A stretch of DNA of 64,000 bases from assembly GCF_002188465.1 (NCBI RefSeq), contig NZ_NINW01000048.1, positions 62,001 through 126,000 of the forward strand, read 5' to 3'. Each line of letters begins with the position of its first letter. Position 1 is the stretch's first letter. Both the position numbers and the translations under genes were made by a program. The DNA is from Pigmentiphaga sp. NML080357 (GTDB lineage: Bacteria; Pseudomonadota; Gammaproteobacteria; Burkholderiales; Burkholderiaceae_B). The notes under the pieces were generated by a model. The model saw only the letters and a program-made list of their open reading frames with translations. It did no database searches and was not told the origin of the DNA. This document shows, in pieces, positions 32,530-41,387 of this stretch.

Positions 32530-33345
32530 TCAGTCGCGGGCTTCCTTGAGCGGCTCGAGCAGGGTCAGGAGCTGCGGAAAGACCTTGGGCGTGGCGGCAA
32601 CCACCTCGCCGCTCTGCATCCAGCCCTGTTCGCCGTCGAAATCCCCGATCAGGCCGCCCGCCTCGAGCACCAGCAGGCTGGCGGCGGCGAGGTCCCAGGG
32701 CTTCAGGCCGCAGCCGTAGTAGCCGTCGAGCCGGCCGGCGGCGACGTTGGCCAGTTCCAGCACCGACGAGCCCTGGCGGCGCACGCCGGAGGTCGTGGCC
32801 GAGATCTGGCCGAAGGTCTTGGTCCACAAGGCGAGCCGCTTGCCGCTGGGGTCGGGCGCGAAACTGGTGCCGATCAGGGTCTCGGGCATGCGGGTGCGGC
32901 GCGACACGCGGATGCGGCGGTCGTTCAGGAATGCGCCGGCACCGCGCGTGGCGGTGAAGAGTTCGTTGCGGGAGGGATCGAAGATGCAGGCCTGGGTGAC
33001 CTGGCCGCGCTGCATCAGCGCGATCGAGACGGCGTAGATCGGCATGCCATGGATGAAATTGGTGGTGCCGTCCAGCGGATCGATGATCCAGAGGTTCTCC
33101 TGCTGGCCTTTGGCGTCGGCCGCGCCCGGGGTTTCGCCGGACTCTTCGGCTAGAATTCCGTGTTCGGGGTAGGCTGTCTTCAAAATGTCAACGATGGCTG
33201 CTTCCGCGGCCTTGTCGACTTCGGTCACGAAATCGCCCGGTCCCTTCTGAGACACCTTGACCAGATCCAGGTCCAGGCTGGCGCGATTGATGATGGCGCC
33301 TGCGCGCCGGGCCGCCTTGACAGCGGTGTTGAGCATGGGATGCAT
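32530..33345 (-). CDS. suhB: Inositol monophosphatase-family protein SuhB
   Basis: The 271-residue protein has the full metal-dependent phosphatase signature: DFVTEVDKAAEAAI, GILAEESGE, WIIDPLDGTTNFIHGMP and, near the C-terminus, LKPWDLAAASLLVLEAGG. In enterobacteria SuhB both hydrolyses inositol phosphates and joins the rRNA antitermination complex. Which role dominates here is not visible. It is divergent from trmJ with only 53 bp between their starts, so the promoters face each other in a very short region. Confidence 0.93.
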   Translation of the reverse strand: MHPMLNTAVKAARRAGAIINRASLDLDLVKVSQKGPGDFVTEVDKAAEAAIVDILKTAYPEHGILAEESGETPGAADAKGQQENLWIIDPLDGTTNFIHGMPIYAVSIALMQRGQVTQACIFDPSRNELFTATRGAGAFLNDRRIRVSRRTRMPETLIGTSFAPDPSGKRLALWTKTFGQISATTSGVRRQGSSVLELANVAAGRLDGYYGCGLKPWDLAAASLLVLEAGGLIGDFDGEQGWMQSGEVVAATPKVFPQLLTLLEPLKEARD

Positions 33346-33398
33346 AAGGAGGCCGATGGGCTAGGAATATGGTGAAACCCCTCTAGTTTAAAGGACAC

Positions 33399-34157
33399 AT
33401 GCTTTCCCTAGTCAGTTTCGTCATGGTCGAGCCCAGCCACCCCGGAAATGTGGGCTCGGCGGCACGGGCGCTCAAGACCATGGGGTTCTCGCGCCTGGTG
33501 CTGGTCAATCCCCGCGTGGCCGATGCCGCGAACCATCCGGAGGCGCTCGCGCTGGCCAGCGGCGCCACCGACGTGCTGGCGGCCGCGCGGGTCTGCGCCA
33601 CGCTGGAAGAGGCCCTGGCGCCCGTGACCATGGCCTTCGCGATGACCGCCCGCCTGCGTGATCTGGGCCCGCCGGCCTGCGACATGCGGCAGGCCGCCGA
33701 GCTGGTCCGCGACCATCTCGCCGGCCATGCCGGCGCGCAGGCCGCCGTGGTGCTGGGCACCGAACGCTCGGGCCTGACCAACGAGCAGGTGGCCTTGTGC
33801 CACCGGATCTGCCACATTCCGGCCAATCCCGAGTACTCGTCGCTCAACGTTGCCCAGGCGCTGCAGCTGGCCGCCTACGAGTTGCGCTATGCGCTGCTCG
33901 GCGCCGAGCAACTGGCCGTCGCCGGCCCCCGCGCCGAGCCCGCTTCCGGCGAGGCCGTCGAGGCCCTGCTGGCGCACTGGGAAGAGGCGCTCATCGCCGT
34001 GGGCTACCTCGATCCCCGGCATCCCAAGAAACTCATGCCGCGGATGCGGCACCTTTTTGCGCGGGCGGGCCTCAGCCGGGAGGAAACCGACCTGTTGCGC
34101 GGTGTTTGCACCGCGATGATCGCGCAGTCCCGAAAGATTTCCCATGGCAGTTCTTAA
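33399..34157 (+). CDS. trmJ: tRNA (cytidine/uridine-32-2'-O)-methyltransferase TrmJ
   Basis: TrmJ 2'-O-methylates position 32 of several tRNAs using S-adenosylmethionine. The 252-residue product has the SPOUT knot sequence blocks: MVEPSHPGNVGSAARALKTM at the N-terminus, AVVLGTERSGLTNEQV, and IPANPEYSSLNVAQALQ. A C-terminal helical extension (GEAVEALLAHWEEALIAVGYL) is typical of TrmJ rather than TrmH or TrmL. Its last 14 bases overlap prpF. Confidence 0.94.
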   Translation: MLSLVSFVMVEPSHPGNVGSAARALKTMGFSRLVLVNPRVADAANHPEALALASGATDVLAAARVCATLEEALAPVTMAFAMTARLRDLGPPACDMRQAAELVRDHLAGHAGAQAAVVLGTERSGLTNEQVALCHRICHIPANPEYSSLNVAQALQLAAYELRYALLGAEQLAVAGPRAEPASGEAVEALLAHWEEALIAVGYLDPRHPKKLMPRMRHLFARAGLSREETDLLRGVCTAMIAQSRKISHGSS

Positions 34158-35292
34158 GATTCCCGCCGTCTACATGCGTGGCGGAACCAGCAAGGGCGTA
34201 TTTTTCAATGCCCGGGACCTGCCGCGCGATCCGGAGCAGCGCGACCGGGTCCTGTTGCGCGTGCTGGGCAGCCCGGATCCCTATTCGCGCCAGGCCGACG
34301 GCATGGGCGGGGCCAGCCCGTCCACCAGCAAGGTCGTGGTGGTCGACGCCTCCAGCCGCGACGATTGCGACGTGGAGTACCGGTGCGGCCAGGTGGCCAT
34401 CGACCGTCCGGTCATCGACTGGTCCGCCAACGGGGGCAGCCTGGCGGTAGCCGTGGGCCCGTACGCCATCCAGCAGGGCCTGGTAGCGCCGCGCGAAGGG
34501 ACGACGGTGGTCCGGATCTGGCAGCCGCATCCAGGCCGCTGGCTGGCCGCGCATGTCGAGGTGCGCGGCGGCGAAGTGATGGAGGACGGCGTTTTCACCG
34601 AGGACGGCGTGCCATTCCCGGCGGCCGAGGTGCGGCTGGATTTCATCGATGACGGATCCACTAGCCTGCTGCCCACCGGCCGAGTCCAGGACACGCTCGA
34701 GATCGACGGCGTCGGCGCGTTGCCCGTGAGCCTGATCCGCACCGACGAAGCCACCATCTTCGTGCGGGCCTCGGACCTGGGCCTGAACGGCCGCGAAAAG
34801 CCCGATGCGTTCAACCGCGACGCCAAGACGCTGGCGCGGCTGGAAACCGTGCGGATCGAAGGCGCCGTCGCGATGGGACTGATGTCCCGGGCGCGGGCCG
34901 AGAAGGCCGGCGCGCCTCTGCCCAGGCTGGTGTGGGTGGCGCCGCCGATGTCCTACAAGAGCGCCAGCGGGGGGGACATTCCGCGCGACAGCATCGACGT
35001 GCTGGCGCGCGGCATCGCCGACGGCCACATGCAGCGGGGCTTCGGCACGCGAAGCGCCATCTCGCTGGCGGTCGCGGCCGCGGTGCCGGGCTCGGTCGTG
35101 TCCCAGGTGGCCCGCACGTTGCCCGGCGTGGCGACCCGTATCGGCCATGCCAGCGGCGTGCAGGCGGCCTGGGCGACGGTGGTGCCCAAGGGAGCGGGGT
35201 GGGGGCTGGAGCGCGCCACCGTCTCGCGCACGGCGCGCTGCCTGATGAGCGGCTGGGTCCATGTGCCCGCCGGGCCGGGACGGCTGTGCTGA
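34144..35292 (+). CDS. PrpF-family aconitate isomerase / oxalomesaconate tautomerase
   Basis: The 382-residue protein belongs to the PrpF family (double hotdog-like/diaminopimelate epimerase fold). It opens with IPAVYMRGGTSKGVFFNARDLP, the family hallmark, and carries DPYSRQADGMGGASPSTSKV and WVAPPMSYKSASG. Members include PrpF (2-methylaconitate cis-trans isomerase, partner of AcnD in propionate breakdown) and GalD (4-oxalomesaconate tautomerase in gallate breakdown). Neither acnD/prpC nor gallate genes are adjacent, so the substrate is open. The start lies inside trmJ, which suggests translational coupling between unrelated functions. Confidence 0.87.
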   Translation: MAVLKIPAVYMRGGTSKGVFFNARDLPRDPEQRDRVLLRVLGSPDPYSRQADGMGGASPSTSKVVVVDASSRDDCDVEYRCGQVAIDRPVIDWSANGGSLAVAVGPYAIQQGLVAPREGTTVVRIWQPHPGRWLAAHVEVRGGEVMEDGVFTEDGVPFPAAEVRLDFIDDGSTSLLPTGRVQDTLEIDGVGALPVSLIRTDEATIFVRASDLGLNGREKPDAFNRDAKTLARLETVRIEGAVAMGLMSRARAEKAGAPLPRLVWVAPPMSYKSASGGDIPRDSIDVLARGIADGHMQRGFGTRSAISLAVAAAVPGSVVSQVARTLPGVATRIGHASGVQAAWATVVPKGAGWGLERATVSRTARCLMSGWVHVPAGPGRLC

Positions 35293-35314
35293 TTGCCCGG
35301 CGCGGGCCGGCGTA

Positions 35315-36124
35315 TCAGGCGTCCAGCGCGATGTCGTGATAGGCCGGGCCGTCCCGGTCGATTGCGAGCCAGCCGCCGCGCGGATCGGCCGCATCGTCCA
35401 GGTCCCAGTCCGGCAGCACCCAGCGTTCGCACCGGCGGCCGTCCATCTCGAACACCTCGCGGCCGGGACGATGGGTATGGCCATGGATCATGCGCGTGAC
35501 GCCGTGCGCGGCGAGCGCCCCTTCCACGGCCTGCCGGTTCACGTCCATGATGTCGGCGGCCTTGCGGCTTTTCTCGGCCATGCTGCGTTCGCGCAGCTGG
35601 CGCGCGATGGCTTGCCGCGCCGCCAGCGGCTGGGCGAGGAACTGCGCCTGCCATTGCGGGTTGCGGACCATCGCGCGGAATTGCTGGTACTCCACGTCGT
35701 CGGTACAGAAGGCGTCGCCGTGCGAGAGCAGGAATTCGCCGGCGTCGGTGCGGATGGTTACCGGTTCGGCCAGCCGATGGGTGCCGGTGGCCTCGGCCAG
35801 TTGGTCGCCCATCAGGAAATCGCGGTTGCCGGGGCCCAGGTAGACGGGAATGCGGGAGGAGGCGGCGCGCAGGCCGGCGACGACCTCCTGCAGCCAGGGT
35901 GCGGGCGCGTCGAGCTCGTCGTCGCCGACCCAGGCGTCGAAGATGTCGCCGGGCAGCAGCAGCGCCGCGGCGCCTTCGGCGGCGGCCTGCAGAAACGCCA
36001 GGAATGCTTCGCGCGTAGCCGGGCCGTCAGGGCCCAGGTGCATGTCGGAGGCCAGCCAGACAGGGCCGGCGAAGGAAAGCGCGGGGTGGGAAGCGGGCGT
36101 CCCGGAAAGCGGGGAACCGGACAC
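35315..36124 (-). CDS. lpxH: UDP-2,3-diacylglucosamine diphosphatase LpxH
   Basis: LpxH cuts UDP-2,3-diacylglucosamine to lipid X in lipid A synthesis at the inner-membrane surface. The calcineurin-like metal ligands are in SDMHLG, LPGDIFDAWVGDDEL, LGPGNRDFLMG, LLSHGDAFCTDD and IHGHTHRPG. The product is 269 residues from a GTG start, about 25 longer than E. coli LpxH because of the N-terminal segment; a shorter start near SFAGPVWLASD is possible. It is the last gene of the TPR-ppiA-ppiB-lpxH strand group, 85 bp after ppiB. Confidence 0.93.
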   Translation of the reverse strand: MSGSPLSGTPASHPALSFAGPVWLASDMHLGPDGPATREAFLAFLQAAAEGAAALLLPGDIFDAWVGDDELDAPAPWLQEVVAGLRAASSRIPVYLGPGNRDFLMGDQLAEATGTHRLAEPVTIRTDAGEFLLSHGDAFCTDDVEYQQFRAMVRNPQWQAQFLAQPLAARQAIARQLRERSMAEKSRKAADIMDVNRQAVEGALAAHGVTRMIHGHTHRPGREVFEMDGRRCERWVLPDWDLDDAADPRGGWLAIDRDGPAYHDIALDA

Positions 36125-36209
36125 GGAAATCCTCGAAGGGGTGCGTGGACCGCCTCGCGCGCCGGCGCGGGACGCGGACGTCCCGGCGTGCCGGCTGCGC
36201 CGGCGGCGT

Positions 36210-36713
36210 TTACTGAACGACTTCTGCCTTGGTGATGACGACGTCCTCGACCGGCACGTCCTGGTGGCCGGCGCGGCTGCCGGTCTTCACGCCCTTGATC
36301 TTGTCGACCACGTCCTCGCCTTCCACGACCTTGCCGAAGACGGCATAGCCCCAGCCCTGGGGCGTGGGCGAGCTGAAGTTGAGGAAATCGTTGTCGGCGA
36401 CGTTGATGAAGAACTGCGCGGTGGCCGAGTGGGGGGCGTTGGTACGCGCCATGGCGATGGTGTAGCGGTTGTTCTTCAGGCCGTTGGCGGCTTCGTTTTC
36501 GATCGGGGCTTGCGTGGGCTTTTGCGACATGCCGGGCTCGAAGCCGCCGCCCTGGATCATGAAGCCGTTGATGACGCGGTGGAAGATGGTGTTGTCGTAG
36601 TGGCCGCCGTTCACGTAGGCGACGAAGTTCTCGACGGTCTTGGGCGCTTTCTCGGCGTCCAGTTCCAGGCCGATCAGGCCCTGGGAGGTATGCAGGTTGA
36701 CGCGGGTAGTCAT
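36210..36713 (-). CDS. ppiB: Cytoplasmic peptidyl-prolyl cis-trans isomerase (cyclophilin) PpiB
   Basis: The 167-residue cyclophilin has no signal peptide, so it acts in the cytoplasm. Active-site elements [31 protein letters not shown] and [18 protein letters not shown] are all present. Its ATG overlaps the stop of ppiA by four bases. The two proteins are closely similar, which points to a tandem duplication followed by specialisation to two compartments. Confidence 0.95.
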   Translation of the reverse strand: MTTRVNLHTSQGLIGLELDAEKAPKTVENFVAYVNGGHYDNTIFHRVINGFMIQGGGFEPGMSQKPTQAPIENEAANGLKNNRYTIAMARTNAPHSATAQFFINVADNDFLNFSSPTPQGWGYAVFGKVVEGEDVVDKIKGVKTGSRAGHQDVPVEDVVITKAEVVQ

Positions 36714-37276
36714 TTGTTCAAAACCTCTGCTTTTTCGATCACGATGGGTTGGACCGGGACGTTCTCGTAGGGGCCCCGGGTGGTGGTGGGCGCGGTCTTG
36801 ATCTTGTCGACCACTTCCTTGCCCTGGATCACCTTGCCGAACACCGCATAGCCCCAGCCGCTGGGGGTGGGCCCACGATAGTTCAGGAAGTCATTGTCGG
36901 CGACGTTGATGAAGAATTGCGCCGATGCCGAATGCGGGTCCGGCGTACGGGCCATGCTCACGGTATAGGCGGCGTTTTTCAAGCCATTTGAGGCTTCGTT
37001 ACGTATGGGCGAGCGGGTGGGTTTTTCCCGCATGTCGGAGGTGAAACCGCCGCCCTGGATCATGAAGCCGTTGATGACGCGGTGGAACACAGTCCCGTTG
37101 TAGTGGCCGTCGCGCACATACTGGAGGAAGTTGGCGACGGTGCCGGGTGCCCGGCCGTCGTCCAGTTCGAGCACGATGCGGCCGGCGGTGGTTTGCAGCG
37201 CGACTTGCGGCGCGGCGAGCGCGGCCGGGGCGGCCAGCGCGCATGCCAGCGCCAGGCTGGGGAAAAGCAGTTTCAT
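36710..37276 (-). CDS. ppiA: Periplasmic peptidyl-prolyl cis-trans isomerase PpiA
   Basis: This cyclophilin of 188 residues starts with a Sec signal peptide, [21 protein letters not shown], cleaved probably before APQVALQ, so it folds proteins in the periplasm. The active-site blocks [19 protein letters not shown] and [18 protein letters not shown] match ppiB. The open frame extends far upstream but only the part from 37276 is cyclophilin. The start codon shares a base with the stop of the TPR gene (TGATG), and the stop overlaps ppiB. Confidence 0.94.
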   Translation of the reverse strand: MKLLFPSLALACALAAPAALAAPQVALQTTAGRIVLELDDGRAPGTVANFLQYVRDGHYNGTVFHRVINGFMIQGGGFTSDMREKPTRSPIRNEASNGLKNAAYTVSMARTPDPHSASAQFFINVADNDFLNYRGPTPSGWGYAVFGKVIQGKEVVDKIKTAPTTTRGPYENVPVQPIVIEKAEVLNK

Positions 37277-38004
37277 CAGGGCGTCCGGGGTTGGGATTCG
37301 GGGGAGGGCGAGGGTTCCAGCAGCTTGCGGGTCTCGGTGCCTTTCTGGCGGGCGGCGTCTTCGCCGGGGTTGAGCTTGCCGGCGGCGTCGTAGGAGCGCG
37401 CCGCCAGCATGATATACAAATCGCCCAGGTTTTCGCGCGCGACGGCATAGTCGGGCGCGGTGCGTATGGCCATCTCCAGGGCCACCTTGGCCTGGTCGAG
37501 CCGGCCGTCGGCGACCTCGAGCGCGGCCAGGTTGTTCCAGGGCTCGGGCAGCTCGGGAAAGCGCTGGGTCATGTCCCGGTAGATGGCCTTGGCCTCTTCG
37601 CGCCGATCCAGCTGGTTGAGCGCCCGAGCCTTCAGGAAAAGCAACTGCGCATTGGTGGTGTCGGGCGATTTCTGCGTGTCGGCGGCCAGGCGCTCGTCGA
37701 TCTCGGCCAGTGTCTCGGCGGCCTTGCCTTCGTTGAGCTGGCGCTCCAGCCTTTCGGTCATGGCCCGGGTCGATTCCGGCAGGCTGGTGTCCACGCCGGG
37801 CTTGAGCGCCTCCAGCAGATTGCTCAACCAGGGGATGTCCCCGGCCGACGACGGAGCCAGCACCGGTGGCGTGGCCGTGGTAGTCTGGGCGGGCAACGGG
37901 GCGGGCGCCAGCGCGGCGAATACCGCGAGGGCGGCGGCCAGGGCCGCCGGGCGGGCCCGGCGGGCGCCGCGCAAGGCGGAAAGGAAAGCTTTGGTCGTGG
38001 CCAA
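37276..38004 (-). CDS. Exported TPR-repeat protein
   Basis: The 242-residue protein has a basic N-terminus and a long hydrophobic signal segment (ARPAALAAALAVFAALAPAPLPAQ). Tetratricopeptide repeats follow from about residue 115 to 215: DTTNAQLLFLKARALNQLDR, EEAKAIYRDMTQRFPELPEPWNNLA and QAKVALEMAIRTAPDYAVARENLGDLY (each quoted in part). TPR proteins of this kind serve as periplasmic scaffolds; the partner is unknown. Translation is probably coupled to ppiA. It is divergent from cysS, with 134 bp between them. Confidence 0.85.
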   Translation of the reverse strand: MATTKAFLSALRGARRARPAALAAALAVFAALAPAPLPAQTTTATPPVLAPSSAGDIPWLSNLLEALKPGVDTSLPESTRAMTERLERQLNEGKAAETLAEIDERLAADTQKSPDTTNAQLLFLKARALNQLDRREEAKAIYRDMTQRFPELPEPWNNLAALEVADGRLDQAKVALEMAIRTAPDYAVARENLGDLYIMLAARSYDAAGKLNPGEDAARQKGTETRKLLEPSPSPESQPRTP

Positions 38005-38063
38005 ACGGTTCTGCCTGAATGTGGAAGGGGATGCCGTCCGCGCGGACCGGCATTCCCGGTTGA

Positions 38064-38116
38064 TATAATCTGACCGATTTTAGCCCCGGTAGTGGTCAAT
38101 CCAGCCGGGGCTTCCC
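38064..38116 (+). promoter_or_regulatory. Promoter and leader hairpin ahead of cysS
   Basis: TATAAT lies at 38064-38069. About 12 bp later an eight-base stem, AGCCCCGG (38082-38089) with CCGGGGCT (38105-38112), is followed by TCCCGTTTT. If transcription starts near 38076, the hairpin forms at the very 5' end of the cysS mRNA and resembles a terminator/attenuator. No -35 hexamer is obvious. Confidence 0.35.
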
Positions 38117-38138
38117 GTTTTCAGCCTGTAACTCGCTC

Positions 38139-39515
38139 ATGCTCCATATCTACAATACGCTCGCTCGTGCCAAGCAACCCTTCCAGCCTGTGGAGCCGGG
38201 ATGCGTGCGCATGTATGTCTGCGGCATGACGGTGTACGACTACTGCCATCTGGGCCATGCCCGGATGCTGATCAGCTTCGACGTGGTCCAGCGCTGGCTG
38301 CGCGCCAGCGGCTACCGGGTCACCTACGTGCGCAATATTACCGACATCGACGACAAAATCATCCGCAAGGCGGTCGATACCGGCAAGCGCATTTCCGAGG
38401 TTACCGGCTTTTTCATCGATGCCATGCACGAGGATGAAAAGGCCCTCGGCGTGGAGCCGCCGGATTTCGAGCCGCGCGCCACCGAGCACGTGGGCAGGAT
38501 GCTGGAGATCGTGCGCCTGCTCGAGCAGAAGGGCCTGGCCTACCGCTCCGGCGACGGCGACGTCAATTACGCGGTGCGCCGGTTCCCGGGCTACGGCAAG
38601 CTGTCGGGCAAGTCGCTGGACGACTTGCGGGCGGGCGAGCGGGTGCAGGTGGATATCTCCAAGCGCGATCCGCTCGATTTCGTGCTCTGGAAGGCCGCCA
38701 AGCCGACCGAGCCGGCCGAGTCCCGCTGGGAGTCCGAATACGGGCCCGGCCGGCCCGGCTGGCACATCGAATGCTCGGCCATGAGCCGGGAACTGCTGGG
38801 CATGCCGCTCGACATCCACGGCGGCGGGCCCGACCTGAAATTTCCCCACCACGAGAACGAGATCGCGCAAAGCGAGGGCGCCTACGGCGGCACCCTGGCC
38901 AATACCTGGATGCACTGCGGGCCGCTCATGGTGGATGCCGAGAAGATGTCCAAGTCGCTCGGCAACTTCTTTACCGTTCGCGATACGCTCGCGCACTACG
39001 ATGCCGAGGTGGTCCGCTTTTTCGTCGTGCGCAGCCACTACCGAAGCCCCCAGAACTACGCGGCCGACAACCTGGCCGACGCCCGGGCGGCCCTGACGCG
39101 CCTGTATACCGCGCTGGGCAATGCCGAGCCCGACGGTCTGGGCATCGATTGGAACGACCCGTCGGGCCAGGCCTTCAAGGCGGCGATGGACGACGATTTC
39201 AACACGCCGGAAGCCGTCGCCGTGCTGTTCGACCTCGCCGCCGAAGTCAACAAGACCGGCTCCGCCCGCGCCGCGGGCCAGCTCAAGGGCCTGGGCGGGT
39301 TGCTGGGATTGCTCCAGCAGGAGCCGCGAGCTTTCCTGCAGGGCAAGGCTGCCGACGAGGGCGCGGCAGGCATCGAGGCCCGTATCGCCGAACGGGCGCA
39401 AGCCAAGAAGAACAAGGATTTCGCGACGGCCGACCGCATCCGGGCCGAGCTGCTGGCCGACGGCATTGTCCTGGAGGACAAGCCCGGTGGCGTGACCCTT
39501 TGGCGTCGCGCCTGA
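38139..39515 (+). CDS. cysS: Cysteinyl-tRNA synthetase
   Basis: CysS charges tRNA-Cys. The 458-residue product is the normal length for this class I monomer. The HIGH-like motif is in [14 protein letters not shown], the KMSKS motif in [13 protein letters not shown], and zinc ligands in [17 protein letters not shown] and [15 protein letters not shown]-terminal [22 protein letters not shown] (quoted in part) is the tRNA-binding DALR-like helix. A DNA glycosylase gene follows 35 bp downstream. Confidence 0.97.
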   Translation: MLHIYNTLARAKQPFQPVEPGCVRMYVCGMTVYDYCHLGHARMLISFDVVQRWLRASGYRVTYVRNITDIDDKIIRKAVDTGKRISEVTGFFIDAMHEDEKALGVEPPDFEPRATEHVGRMLEIVRLLEQKGLAYRSGDGDVNYAVRRFPGYGKLSGKSLDDLRAGERVQVDISKRDPLDFVLWKAAKPTEPAESRWESEYGPGRPGWHIECSAMSRELLGMPLDIHGGGPDLKFPHHENEIAQSEGAYGGTLANTWMHCGPLMVDAEKMSKSLGNFFTVRDTLAHYDAEVVRFFVVRSHYRSPQNYAADNLADARAALTRLYTALGNAEPDGLGIDWNDPSGQAFKAAMDDDFNTPEAVAVLFDLAAEVNKTGSARAAGQLKGLGGLLGLLQQEPRAFLQGKAADEGAAGIEARIAERAQAKKNKDFATADRIRAELLADGIVLEDKPGGVTLWRRA

Positions 39516-39550
39516 GTGCCGCGATCCGCTGAATACCTTTGGTTTTGGAA

Positions 39551-40216
39551 ATGAAGTCTCAAGTCATGGCCGAGACCGGCGAGCACGCGCCCGCGGCGCC
39601 GTTCGACGGTACCGAAAAACCCGCTTACTGGGATGCCGCGGTGGCCCACCTGGTCAAGCGCGATCGCATCCTGAAAAAGCTGATTCCGCAGCATCCCGAG
39701 GTCCATTTGCTGACGCGGGACGAGCCGTTCGTCACATTGGCCCGGGCTATCATCGGCCAGCAGATCTCCACCCGCGCCGCCGCCGATGCGCTGTGGGAAC
39801 GCTGCCTGGGCGCCTGCGGCCGCCGGGTGACACCCGGGGCGGTGGGCAGGCTGGGCCTGGCGGGGCTGCGGGCGGCGGGATTGTCCCAGCGCAAGTCCGA
39901 GTACCTGGTGGATCTTGCCGCCCATTTCCAAGAGCGCCGGGTGCATCCCGCGCAATGGGAGCAGATGGACGACGAAGCCGTCATCGGCGAGTTGACCGCC
40001 ATACGCGGCATCGGACGCTGGACAGCGGAGATGTTCCTGATTTTTAATCTGCGGCGGCCGGATATTCTGCCGCTGGACGACCCGGGCCTCTTGCGCGCCA
40101 TTTCGTTGCACTATTTCAGCGGCGAACCCGTGTCCCGTTTCGAGGCGCGGGAAGTGGCCCAGGCCTGGAAGCCCTGGTGTACCGTTGCGACGTGGTATTT
40201 GTGGCGGAGTTTATGA
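39551..40216 (+). CDS. AlkA-type DNA-3-methyladenine glycosylase (HhH-GPD)
   Basis: The 221-residue protein removes alkylated bases from DNA. It has the helix-hairpin-helix plus GPD signature ELTAIRGIGRWTAEMFLI followed by ILPLDDPGLLRA with the catalytic aspartate, and the N-terminal FVTLARAIIGQQISTRAA helix. There is no iron-sulphur cluster cysteine set, so it belongs with AlkA/MagA rather than Nth/MutY. Starts at 39539 (TTG), 39551 (ATG) and 39566 (ATG) are all possible; none has a strong ribosome site. Confidence 0.9.
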   Translation: MKSQVMAETGEHAPAAPFDGTEKPAYWDAAVAHLVKRDRILKKLIPQHPEVHLLTRDEPFVTLARAIIGQQISTRAAADALWERCLGACGRRVTPGAVGRLGLAGLRAAGLSQRKSEYLVDLAAHFQERRVHPAQWEQMDDEAVIGELTAIRGIGRWTAEMFLIFNLRRPDILPLDDPGLLRAISLHYFSGEPVSRFEAREVAQAWKPWCTVATWYLWRSL

Positions 40217-40294
40217 CCCCCCCTACGCGCTGCGCGCGCCCCCCAGGGGGGCGGCACTGGCGGACCGGCGGAGCCGGATCCGCGGTGCCCCGGG
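40217..40294 (+). repeat. GC-rich intergenic repeat, copy A
   Basis: This begins right after the glycosylase stop: a C run, then TACGCGCTGCGCGCG, a C6AG6 palindrome, CGGCACTGGCGGACC and GGCGGAGCCGGATCCGCGG. An almost identical copy lies inverted at 56586-56664. It contains several overlapping palindromes and no gene. The remainder of the 202-bp space to accA (40295-40418) holds no recognisable feature apart from the accA ribosome site. Confidence 0.85.
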
Positions 40295-40418
40295 GTTACT
40301 CCGCGACTGGATGGCTGGACAGGAATTGGGCGTTGCGGGTGGCTGCGGCGCGATGGAGTGATGAATTGTTGATGAAACGAGCCGAACGCCTGGCGTTCAC
40401 TGCCCCTCGGGAGGCCTG

Positions 40419-41387
40419 ATGCGCAACGCATTTCTTGAATTCGAACAACCGCTGGCCGACCTCGAGGGCAAGATCGAGGAGTTGCGCTTCGTGCAAGCCG
40501 ACTCCGCCGTCGATATTTCCGAGGAAATCAGCCGGTTGCAGCAGAAGAGCCAGGCGCTGGCCAAGGAAATCTATTCGAAGCTGACGCCGTGGCAGACCGC
40601 CCTCGTGGCGCGCCATCCCCAGCGGCCTTACACGCTGGACTACGTGCGCGAGATCTTCACCGACTTCCACGAACTGCACGGCGATCGCATGTTCGCCGAT
40701 GACCGCTCCATCGTGGGCGGCATGGCGCGGTTCAATGGCATGCCGTGCATGGTGATCGGCCACCAGAAAGGCCGGGACACCAAAGAGCGCGCCGCGCGCA
40801 ATTTCGGCATGCCGCGCCCGGAAGGCTATCGCAAGGCCTTGCGCCTGATGCGCCTGGCCGAGAAGTTCGGGCTGCCGGTCTTCACCTTCGTCGATACCCC
40901 GGGCGCCTACCCGGGCATCGACGCCGAGGCGCGCGGCCAGTCGGAAGCCATCGGCCACAATCTTTACGCCATGGCCGAATTGCAGGTTCCCATCATCACC
41001 ACCATCATCGGCGAAGGCGGTTCGGGCGGCGCGCTTGCCATCGCCGTGGCCGATTGCGTGCTGATGCTGCAGTACGCCACCTATTCGGTCATCTCGCCCG
41101 AGGGCTGCGCTTCCATCCTGTGGCGCAGCCAGGACAAGGCGTCGGAAGCCGCGGAGGTGCTGGGCATCACCGCGCATCGCCTGAAGGCGCTCGGCCTGGT
41201 CGACAAGATCGTCAACGAGCCGGTCGGCGGCGCCCATCGCGATCCCAAGCACATGGCGCAGTTGCTGCGGCGTGCCCTGGCCGACGCCCTGCGCCAGTTC
41301 CAGGGCGTGAAGGCCGGCGACCTGGTCACCACGCGCCTCGAACGGATCATGGCCTATGGCCGCTTCAAGGAAACCGTCCAGGCCTGA
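40419..41387 (+). CDS. accA: Acetyl-CoA carboxylase carboxyltransferase alpha subunit
   Basis: AccA is half of the carboxyltransferase that makes malonyl-CoA for fatty acid synthesis. The 322-residue product is of standard length. It begins with [19 protein letters not shown] and contains the crotonase-fold blocks [39 protein letters not shown] and [16 protein letters not shown]. The 3' end overlaps tilS by 32 bp, an overlap that suggests coupled expression. Downstream spacing and lack of a terminator link it to tilS. Confidence 0.97.
   Translation: MRNAFLEFEQPLADLEGKIEELRFVQADSAVDISEEISRLQQKSQALAKEIYSKLTPWQTALVARHPQRPYTLDYVREIFTDFHELHGDRMFADDRSIVGGMARFNGMPCMVIGHQKGRDTKERAARNFGMPRPEGYRKALRLMRLAEKFGLPVFTFVDTPGAYPGIDAEARGQSEAIGHNLYAMAELQVPIITTIIGEGGSGGALAIAVADCVLMLQYATYSVISPEGCASILWRSQDKASEAAEVLGITAHRLKALGLVDKIVNEPVGGAHRDPKHMAQLLRRALADALRQFQGVKAGDLVTTRLERIMAYGRFKETVQA

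Noticed and set aside
36710-38053. One long fused TPR-cyclophilin protein on the minus strand
   Set aside because: The TPR protein and the cyclophilin are in different frames; the cyclophilin has its own signal peptide and start at 37276, and the upstream part of its frame is not protein-like.
40111-40431. Small minus-strand protein over the intergenic repeat near accA
   Set aside because: Its sequence is a translation of the GC-rich repeat, and a similar translation appears at the other copy near 56.6 kb.
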